DNA of 5,967 bases from Thermoplasmata archaeon (lineage in GTDB: Archaea; Thermoplasmatota; Thermoplasmata; Lutacidiplasmatales; UBA184): the NCBI GenBank assembly GCA_030039525.1, contig JASHVI010000165.1, positions 1 through 5,967 of the forward strand. Direction: 5' to 3'. Position numbers and translations under genes: made by a program. The notes under the pieces were generated by a model, which had not been told where the DNA came from, made no database searches, and saw only the letters and a program-made list of their open reading frames with translations. Positions 1-4,996 of this stretch are shown here, in pieces. Each line of letters opens with the position of its first letter. Position 1 is the first letter of the stretch.

Positions 1-525
1 CAACAGCACCTCGGGACCCGCCGCGAGGGCCCGGGCGATGCAGAGACGTTGCTGCTGGCCTCCGGAGAGCGACAGGGCCGAGGCGTCGAGCCGGTCCTTC
101 ACCTCGTCCCACAGCGCCGCCCGCCGCAGGGAGCGGGCCACGACCCGATCGAGCTCGTCCTGCGTGGGGCGGGCGTTGAACCGCATCGGAGCGGAGACGT
201 TGTCGTAGATCGACATCGACGGGAAGGGGTTCGGGCGCTGAAAGACCATCCCCACTCGCCGCCGCACGGGCGTCGGGTCGCCCCGGTAGACGTCCTGGCC
301 GTCGAGGAGGACCCGGCCCGTGACCCGCGCGTTGATCGACGTCTCGTGCAGCCGGTTGAGGCACCTCAGGAAGGTCGACTTTCCGCAGCCGGAGGGTCCG
401 ATAATCGCCGTCGCGCTGCGGTCGGGGAACGCGATCGAGATTCCCTGGAGGACCTGGGCGTCCCCGTAGAAGGCCCGCAGGTCTTCGACCTTCAGCCTCG
501 GGCCCGCCTCGGCGTGCCCGGTCAC
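1..525 (-). CDS. pstB: Phosphate ABC transporter ATP-binding protein PstB (3' part missing)
   Basis: This is the ATPase subunit of the high-affinity phosphate importer. It sits on the cytoplasmic face and drives uptake by the PstC-PstA channel. The window holds the first 175 residues. The Walker A motif GPSGCGKST is at residues 43-51, the Q-loop VGMVFQRPNPFP has its Gln at 96, and the ABC signature LSGGQ is at 153-157 within LSLSGGQQQRLCIARAL. The ALWDEVKDRL stretch before the signature is typical of PstB rather than of other ABC ATPases. The frame leaves the left edge at PEVLL, just before the expected Walker B Asp-Glu; family members are about 250-260 residues, so roughly 80 are missing. 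The start is a GTG at 525-523. It overlaps the pstA stop as GTGA, a 4-base overlap that suggests translational coupling. The nearby ATG at 527-525 belongs to the pstA frame. Identification is very secure; the truncation is only the window edge. Confidence 0.97.
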   Translation of the reverse strand, partial: MTGHAEAGPRLKVEDLRAFYGDAQVLQGISIAFPDRSATAIIGPSGCGKSTFLRCLNRLHETSINARVTGRVLLDGQDVYRGDPTPVRRRVGMVFQRPNPFPSMSIYDNVSAPMRFNARPTQDELDRVVARSLRRAALWDEVKDRLDASALSLSGGQQQRLCIARALAAGPEVLL

Positions 526-1409
526 ATGCCCCGCATTCTCCGGGAGAGCCGCTCCAGTGTCAGCCGGGAGAGCACGCTCAAGGCCAGCACCAGCAGGATC
601 AGGACGAGCGCCGCGCCCCAGGCCACCCGGATCCAGTTCTGGTAGGGCGAGTCGGCGAATGTGAAGATCAGGATCGGCATCGCGGCGACCTGCTGGTCGA
701 GCCCAACGAATCCCCGGAAGCTCCCTCCGTCGGTGAGGAGCAGGGGGGCTGCCTCGCCGGCGGCCCGCGCGATGGCGAGGAGGATTCCCGTGACGACCCC
801 CGGCAAGGCGGTCACCAGCACGACCCTCAGGGAGGTCTTCCAGCGTGCGATGCCGAGGGCGAGCGCCGCCTCACGGACCGATCGGGGGACCGTCCGAAGG
901 GCGGTCTCCGTGGTACGGGTCACGATCGGAAGCATGATGACCGAGAGGGCGAGGGACCCGGACAGCGTGCTGAACACGATTGACGGCGCGTAGAGGACCA
1001 GGACCGAGTAGACGAAGACGCCGACCACGATCGAGGGGACCCCCGACATCACGTCGGCCGTCAGGCCGACGATCCGGGCCGCCCGGAACCGGTCCGAGTA
1101 CTCGGAGGCGAAGATCGCGGCTCCGATCCCTAGCGGGACCGACCAGAGGGAAGCGAGGCCGAGGAGGATGAGCGTCCCCTCGATCGCCGGGGCGATTCCG
1201 CCGGTCGGGCAGGTCACGCCGGGCCGCGGCGAACAGGGCAGAGGCGGGTTCGAGGTGAGGAAGCTCCAGGAGAGCACGGAGCCCCCGAGAACGACCGCCT
1301 CCCCGATCACCGCGATCAGCGGGATCAGGACGGCGACCACCGCGAGCCCGGTCAGCCCCTTGGCGAGCAGGCTCCAGACCCTGCGGCGCTGCGACCGATC
1401 GAAGGTCAT
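522..1409 (-). CDS. pstA: Phosphate ABC transporter permease PstA
   Basis: This is one of the two membrane subunits of the phosphate importer, and it pairs with PstC. The protein has 295 residues, which is normal for PstA. A first membrane segment lies at about residues 19-41, and further hydrophobic segments follow in the usual six-helix pattern. The segment around DVMSGVPSIVVGVFVY (119-134) is typical of the family. The EAA loop that docks on the ATPase is REAALALG (179-186), preceded by TVPRSV. The ATG start at 1409 overlaps the pstC stop as ATGA. It has a good Shine-Dalgarno-like GGAGATGA at 1420-1413, inside the end of pstC. An unusual point is that the first extracytoplasmic loop (about 50-75) contains two cysteines, C59 and C67, which could form a disulfide. 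PstA is chosen over PstC because of gene order, the short first loop and the GGIAPAI stretch before the second helix. Confidence 0.95.
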   Translation of the reverse strand: MTFDRSQRRRVWSLLAKGLTGLAVVAVLIPLIAVIGEAVVLGGSVLSWSFLTSNPPLPCSPRPGVTCPTGGIAPAIEGTLILLGLASLWSVPLGIGAAIFASEYSDRFRAARIVGLTADVMSGVPSIVVGVFVYSVLVLYAPSIVFSTLSGSLALSVIMLPIVTRTTETALRTVPRSVREAALALGIARWKTSLRVVLVTALPGVVTGILLAIARAAGEAAPLLLTDGGSFRGFVGLDQQVAAMPILIFTFADSPYQNWIRVAWGAALVLILLVLALSVLSRLTLERLSRRMRGM

Positions 1410-2395
1410 GCGTCATCTCCGGCGCGCGGGACCTTCGAACGAGCGAGGAAGGCGCGGGCCCCGAGGTTGATGGCGAGCGTGATCAGGAGCAGCACGAGCC
1501 CCGCCTCGACGAGCGCTGAGAGTTCGAGGGGCCCGCTGGCCTCGGCGAACTGATTCGCGATCAGGCTCGCGATGGTCTGTCCTTGGGAGAAGAGGGAGTC
1601 CGGGATCTGGTTCCGGTTCCCGATGACGAGCGTCACCGCCATCGTCTCCCCGAGGGCGCGGCCGAGGCCCAGCCCTACGGCGGCGACGATCCCGCCTCGA
1701 GCGTAGGGAAGCACCGCGCGGCGGGTGACCTCCCACTCCGTGGCTCCGAGTCCGATCGCCGCCTCCTTCTGGCTCGTGGGCACGGCGGCGATGGAGTCCC
1801 GGGTGATCGCCGTGATCGTCGGGATGGTCATCACCGAAAGGACGAGGCTCGCGGTCAGCACGTCGAGGCCGATTGGAGTGCCCGAGAACAGGCCGGTCCA
1901 GCCGAGGTATCGGCCGAGCGCCGGTTCGATGTGGTAGCGCATGAGGGGGACGAGGACGATGAGCCCCCAGAACCCGAAGACGATCGACGGGATCGCCGCC
2001 AGGAGCTCGATGAGCTGGCCCACCGGGAGGCGGAGCCAGGGCGGCGCGTGCTGGGTGATGAAGATCGCCGCGCCGATGGAAACGGGGATCGAGATCAGGA
2101 GGGCCAGCAGGCTCGTGGTCAGGGTGCCGACCACGAACGGCACGATGCCGTAGACGTTGAGCGGCGCCGGCTCCCAGACCGTCGTGAAGAGGAACCGCAG
2201 TCCGAATCGTTCCAGCGTCGATCGCGCGGTGTACGCAAGGACGGCCACGAGGGCGACCAGGACGCCGACCACCCCGGCGGCCGTGAGGCCGGTGATCCCG
2301 GCGAAGAGCCGATTCCCCCAGACCACCCATCCAGCGCCGGAGCGGGTGCCGCGCTCCGCCTCCGATGGCCGGGCCGACTCGTCGGGCTCGTTCAA
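1406..2395 (-). CDS. pstC: Phosphate ABC transporter permease PstC
   Basis: This is the other membrane subunit of the phosphate importer and the first gene of the visible pst operon. Translated from a TTG at 2395-2393 it has 329 residues, close to the roughly 300-320 usual for PstC. The first membrane helix is at about 32-54. The segment ELLAAIPSIVFGFWGLIVLV (130-149) is a family hallmark. The EAA loop is KEAAIGLG (210-217), followed by the GRALGETMAV helix typical of PstC. The start is uncertain. G/C at third codon positions is about 88% just downstream of the TTG and about 60-65% upstream, so the longer reading back to 2596 is probably not translated. A GTG at 2326 would give 306 residues and remove a charged, Pro/Ser/Glu-rich cytoplasmic lead-in. 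No clear Shine-Dalgarno precedes either start. The gene overlaps pstA by 4 bases. No pstS lies upstream. Confidence 0.93.
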   Translation of the reverse strand: MNEPDESARPSEAERGTRSGAGWVVWGNRLFAGITGLTAAGVVGVLVALVAVLAYTARSTLERFGLRFLFTTVWEPAPLNVYGIVPFVVGTLTTSLLALLISIPVSIGAAIFITQHAPPWLRLPVGQLIELLAAIPSIVFGFWGLIVLVPLMRYHIEPALGRYLGWTGLFSGTPIGLDVLTASLVLSVMTIPTITAITRDSIAAVPTSQKEAAIGLGATEWEVTRRAVLPYARGGIVAAVGLGLGRALGETMAVTLVIGNRNQIPDSLFSQGQTIASLIANQFAEASGPLELSALVEAGLVLLLITLAINLGARAFLARSKVPRAGDDA

Positions 2396-2405
2396 TTCGC
2401 TACGG

Positions 2406-2419
2406 TTCGATCGGTCGAA
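2406..2419. repeat. Short inverted repeat just upstream of pstC
   Basis: The arms TTCGA and TCGAA flank the 4-base centre TCGG. The repeat ends 11 bases before the proposed TTG start of pstC, where it could act as an operator or as an RNA hairpin near the ribosome site. Five-base arms are weak evidence in GC-rich DNA. Confidence 0.3.
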
Positions 2420-2555
2420 GCCGGACCAACAATCGGCTCTCGAGGGACGGCGGGGTGGCCGCCCCCTGCAACGCGGTCGCCCGATCGATCTCCCGAGGCC
2501 ACGGGACCCGCCCGCGTCGCCGCATCCTCTCCTATCATGAAGGTATCCCCCTGAA

Positions 2556-2571
2556 CGTGCAATCCTGCACG
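2556..2571. repeat. Perfect inverted repeat CGTGCA-N4-TGCACG in the pst upstream region
   Basis: Two perfect 6-base arms, CGTGCA (2556-2561) and TGCACG (2566-2571), flank ATCC. The 16-base dyad is about the size of a site for a dimeric transcription factor, and it lies 161-176 bases upstream of the proposed pstC start. It is followed, after 11 bases, by a second inverted repeat. A role in phosphate or operon control is inferred from position only. Confidence 0.45.
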
Positions 2572-2582
2572 CACCCTCTCGA

Positions 2583-2604
2583 CCGGTCCTACGCACCGGA
2601 CCGG
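2583..2604. repeat. Inverted repeat CCGGTCC-N8-GGACCGG
   Basis: Perfect 7-base arms, CCGGTCC (2583-2589) and GGACCGG (2598-2604), are separated by 8 bases. Transcribed from either strand it would form a stable GC-rich hairpin; as DNA it could be a second operator next to the 2556-2571 dyad. No T-run follows on either strand, so it does not look like a standard intrinsic terminator. Confidence 0.45.
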
Positions 2605-2722
2605 GGGAGGCCGAGCTCCCTCGGGGCCGCTGCCGCGGTCGGTCGAGATAGGAACCCGAGCCCGGCGCCTTGCCGCCGGACCCCGGCCCTCGCTCCGGGA
2701 GATAACGCTCCGGCGCGAGCGG

Positions 2723-2731
2723 TTATGATAT
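2723..2731 (+). promoter_or_regulatory. TATA-like promoter element for the nucleotidyltransferase operon
   Basis: TTATGATAT is a short AT-rich island in otherwise GC-rich DNA. Its centre is 30 bases before the ATG at 2757. In archaea the TATA box lies about 26-27 bases before the transcription start, so the transcript would begin within a few bases of the ATG and be leaderless or nearly so. Alternatively, TATGAT (2724-2729) matches a bacterial -10 box at 5 of 6 positions and would give a leader of about 20 bases. The hexamer at the ideal -35 spacing (GATAAC, 2701-2706) is a poor match, which tilts me to the archaeal reading. GGGGG at 2744-2748 is at most a weak ribosome site. Confidence 0.55.
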
Positions 2732-2756
2732 TCGAGACGTCGCGGGGGTTCGTGGG

Positions 2757-3734
2757 ATGCGCGCGATTATCCTGATCGGGGGATACGGGACCCGCCTGCG
2801 ACCGATCACCTGGACGATCCCGAAGCAGCTAATCCCCCTCGCGGGGAAGCCGATGCTCTACCATGTGCTCGACCTGCTTCCGCCCGAGGTGGAGGAGGCG
2901 GTCCTCGCGACCGGATATCTCCATGAGGCGATCGCCTCCTACGTGGCCGAGGACCCCCCGAAGGTGGGGGTCCGATGCGTTCCCGAGGCGACGCCGCTCG
3001 GGACCGGCGGCGGCATGCGGAACGCGGGCGACGATGCATCGGACCCGTTCCTGCTGGTCAATTCGGACGTGATATCGGCCATCTCCGTCCCCGCGCTCCT
3101 GCGGTTCCATCGCGCCCGCGGGGGGATCGGGACGATGACCCTCGCCGAGGTCGAGGACACCCAGCCGTACGGGGTCGCCGCCCTCGGCCCCGAGGACCGG
3201 ATCGAACGGTTCGTCGAGAAACCCGAACCGGCCGAAGCGCCGTCGCACTGGATCAACGCGGGGGTCGCCGTGTGGCGCCGGGAGGTACTCGAGCGCATCC
3301 CCCGGGGTGCGGTCGTGAGCTTCGAACGAGAGATCGTCCCCGGACTCGTGGCGGGGGGAATCTACGGCTTCCGTACCACCGGATTCTGGGAGGACGCCGG
3401 GACGCCGGAGCGGCTCCTGAACGCGCAACGCTTCCTCTTCGACGCGGGTCGGGGTGTCCCCCACTCGGCACCGCCCGGCACCCTGCTCGACGGCGCGGCC
3501 TCCATCCTGCCGGGCGCTGAGACCGATGGGGCGGTGATCGGACCGTACGCGCATGTCGGGCGCAACGTCCGCGTCGGCCCGGGGGCCCATATCCGGAACT
3601 CGGTCCTCATGGATGGGGTCACCGTGGGGCCCGGCACCCGGATCCACGATTCGCTGCTGGGTCCCGGAACGCAGGTCGCCGCCGGTACCGAGGTCCGGGG
3701 CGCGGTCCTCGGCACGGAGCCGAAGAAGGGATGA
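2757..3734 (+). CDS. Sugar-phosphate nucleotidyltransferase, probably mannose-1-phosphate guanylyltransferase type
   Basis: This cytoplasmic enzyme joins a sugar 1-phosphate to an NTP, giving an NDP-sugar and pyrophosphate; the products feed glycan, glycolipid or protein glycosylation pathways. The 325 residues start with the nucleotide-binding signature GGYGTRLRP (8-16), then PKQLIPLAGKP (22-32) with the conserved Lys 23. Next come PLGTGGGMRNA (80-90), the metal-binding Asp 104 in VNSD, the sugar-binding FVEKPE (152-157), NAGV (167-170) and FWEDAGTPE (210-218) with Asp 213. Residues from about 258 to 319 form a left-handed beta-helix of Gly/Val/Ile hexapeptide repeats, as in GDP-mannose pyrophosphorylases. 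The substrate cannot be fixed from sequence; glucose-1-phosphate uridylyl- or thymidylyltransferase activity is possible. The ATG at 2757 is right because the signature begins at once. The stop overlaps the next gene by 4 bases, so the two are probably co-transcribed from the promoter at 2723-2731. Confidence 0.92.
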   Translation: MRAIILIGGYGTRLRPITWTIPKQLIPLAGKPMLYHVLDLLPPEVEEAVLATGYLHEAIASYVAEDPPKVGVRCVPEATPLGTGGGMRNAGDDASDPFLLVNSDVISAISVPALLRFHRARGGIGTMTLAEVEDTQPYGVAALGPEDRIERFVEKPEPAEAPSHWINAGVAVWRREVLERIPRGAVVSFEREIVPGLVAGGIYGFRTTGFWEDAGTPERLLNAQRFLFDAGRGVPHSAPPGTLLDGAASILPGAETDGAVIGPYAHVGRNVRVGPGAHIRNSVLMDGVTVGPGTRIHDSLLGPGTQVAAGTEVRGAVLGTEPKKG

Positions 3735-4978
3735 GTCCAGAGGCGGGCCGCGGCGCTCCGCCCGCTGCGAGCGGGCCCCCCTCCAGTCCGGGCCCGGGGG
3801 CCTCGGACCCGGGCGTGGTCGTTCTGGGGGCGGGCTACGCCGGTGTCACCGTTACTCACGCGATACGACGGTCCGGGCGGGGGACGATCCCCATCACCGT
3901 CGTCGACCGCCACGCGTCGCACATCCTGCGCACGAGGTTGTACGAGGTCGGCCGCCTCGCCGCGGCGGACGGGCGGGACGCCCGCTGGTCGGTTCCGATC
4001 GACCAGGTTCTGGCCCACGACCGGGCCACCTTCGTCGCCGGCGAGGTGACCTCGGTGGATCTCAACACCCGTGAGGTTTCCGTCGGCGATCGCGTTCTCC
4101 CGTACCGGAGCCTGGTCGTCTGCCTGGGGAGCGTCGCGGCCTACTACGGGATCCCCGGGGCGGCGGAGTACACCGAGCAGGTCTACCGGTTCTCCGGCGC
4201 CCTCCGCCTCTCTCAGCGACTGCGCGAGCTGGCCCGCGCCTCCGCAGCGCCCGGCGGTCGGCCGGTCCGGATTGTCGTGGTCGGCGGGGGCTCGACGGGC
4301 ACCGAGCTCGCCGCCGAGATCGCGACCGCGCGCTGGGACCGCATCGTCGGCGCCCCGGCCCCGCCCTTCGAGGTGACCCAGGTAGTGGGCTCCGTTCCGT
4401 TCCTCTTCGGAATGGCGCCGGGGCTCATCGAGCACGCCCGGCGGCTCCTCGCACAGGCCGGCGTGCGGTCGATTCCGGAAGTCAATGTGGCGCGGGTCGG
4501 GCCCGGCGAGGTCACCCTGAAGGACGGACAGGTCCTTCCCGCGGATGCCGCCGTCTGGTGCGCCGGCCTGGAAGCGCCGACGATTGTACGCAGTCTCCCG
4601 GTCGGGCACGGGAAGGGAGGTCGCCTCCTGGTCGACGACCACCTGGAAGTGCCGGGGCAGCCGGGCCTCTTCGCCGTCGGCGATGCGATCGAGCTGAAGG
4701 ACTCGGAGACCGGACTCCTGGTGCCGGCCACGGCCCAGGCGGCCCTCGCGGAGGCGCCCGTCGCCGGAGCCAATGTCGTAGCGCGACTTCGCGGAGGCCC
4801 GATGCGCCGCTTCACCTACCGGGAGAAGGGGGTGGTGGTCTCCGTCGGGCGGGGCCGGGGTTCGGGAACGTTCGGAGGAATCACGGTCTGGGGCCGCCCG
4901 GCCGCGCTTCTGAAGGCCGCCGTCGACGAGGAGTATGCGGAGGCGACCTCGAGAGGTCGTCGCGCGCCCGGCGTGTAG
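3731..4978 (+). CDS. FAD-dependent NAD(P)H dehydrogenase, NDH-2 family
   Basis: This flavoprotein resembles type II NADH:quinone dehydrogenases, which pass electrons from NAD(P)H through FAD to quinone without pumping ions. The 415 residues are normal for the family. The FAD Rossmann motif GAGYAG is at 33-38, LYEVG at 70-74, and LVVCLGS with YYGIPG at 128-143. The second, NAD(P) Rossmann motif GGGSTG is at 185-190, the FAD motif LFAVGDA at 313-319, and the AQAA stretch near 339-342. Sulfide:quinone reductase is less likely because the order and spacing of its catalytic cysteines are not evident. Three features are odd: an N-terminal Pro/Ala/Ser/Gly-rich extension of about 27 residues; no Glu at the end of the NAD-domain second strand (V219 instead); and a C-terminus that is polar and charged rather than a hydrophobic anchor. 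ATG 3731 overlaps the previous stop (ATGA); a GTG at 3815 is an alternative start that would drop the extension. Confidence 0.85.
   Translation: MSPEAGRGAPPAASGPPSSPGPGASDPGVVVLGAGYAGVTVTHAIRRSGRGTIPITVVDRHASHILRTRLYEVGRLAAADGRDARWSVPIDQVLAHDRATFVAGEVTSVDLNTREVSVGDRVLPYRSLVVCLGSVAAYYGIPGAAEYTEQVYRFSGALRLSQRLRELARASAAPGGRPVRIVVVGGGSTGTELAAEIATARWDRIVGAPAPPFEVTQVVGSVPFLFGMAPGLIEHARRLLAQAGVRSIPEVNVARVGPGEVTLKDGQVLPADAAVWCAGLEAPTIVRSLPVGHGKGGRLLVDDHLEVPGQPGLFAVGDAIELKDSETGLLVPATAQAALAEAPVAGANVVARLRGGPMRRFTYREKGVVVSVGRGRGSGTFGGITVWGRPAALLKAAVDEEYAEATSRGRRAPGV
4942..4961. repeat. Palindrome copy 1 at the convergent gene junction
   Basis: CGACCT-CGAG-AGGTCG (4944-4959) is a perfect 6-base dyad around a CGAG centre. 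A G-U and a G-C pair extend it to 4942 and 4961 in a plus-strand RNA. It lies inside the last codons of the NDH-2-like gene and 36-55 bases beyond the dehydrogenase stop on the other strand. It may be a 3'-end hairpin for the leftward transcript. No T-run is present. Confidence 0.5.
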
Positions 4979-4992
4979 ACCTCGAGCGGTCG
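4978..4992. repeat. Palindrome copy 2 in the 18-base convergent gap
   Basis: GACCTCGAGCGGTCG differs at one base from 4945-4959 of copy 1 (14 of 15 identical), with the copies 33 bases apart. The A-to-C change leaves arms of only GACC/GGTC in this copy. It begins on the last base of the NDH-2-like stop codon and fills most of the 18-base gap before the dehydrogenase stop at 4997. Confidence 0.5.
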
Positions 4993-4996
4993 GGCG

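Larger units (their letters stand above)
2396..2756. other. Divergent intergenic region between pstC and the nucleotidyltransferase
   Basis: These 361 bases separate the leftward pst operon from the rightward nucleotidyltransferase operon and should carry both control regions. I see one good promoter candidate facing right (2723-2731) and several short inverted repeats (2406-2419, 2556-2571, 2583-2604, and a weaker CCGAG/CTCGG pair at 2611-2624). There is no clear TATA box or -35/-10 pair for pst; the more AT-rich spots on the minus strand, near 2530-2550 and 2722-2735, are not well placed for a start at 2395. A 48-codon minus-strand frame (2538-2392) ends right at the proposed pstC start. 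Its third-position G+C is only about 60%, so it is probably not a protein. No PstS, PhoU or other known gene is encoded here. Confidence 0.7.

Noticed and set aside
871..1416. Alternative minus-strand frame within pstA, opening with a Met-Thr-His stretch
   Set aside because: It shares the strand and region with pstA but is out of frame; only the pstA frame gives membrane helices and the EAA loop.
1583..2554. Long plus-strand open frame (about 323 codons) opposite pstC
   Set aside because: It is antisense to a securely identified permease. Its Arg/Asp/Glu/Gly-rich composition is the usual complement of membrane-protein codons and no motif is present.
2392..2574. 60-codon minus-strand frame upstream of pstC as a real protein
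   Set aside because: Third-position G+C of its main part is about 60%, well below the neighbouring genes, and it has no signal peptide, membrane segment or known motif. Only a leader role is kept open as a finding.
2396..2596. N-terminal extension of pstC back to 2596
   Set aside because: The extra residues are rich in Arg, Cys and Gly, third-position G+C falls to about 60-65%, and the protein would exceed the normal PstC length by more than 60 residues.
2583..2604. Intrinsic terminator
   Set aside because: The hairpin has no following T-run on either strand and lies upstream of both divergent operons, where no known transcript ends.
3362..4642. Long minus-strand open frame (about 426 codons) across the nucleotidyltransferase and flavoprotein genes
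   Set aside because: It is antisense to two genes with clear family motifs, has no recognisable domains and is rich in Arg, Pro and Gly, as expected from a shadow frame in GC-rich DNA.
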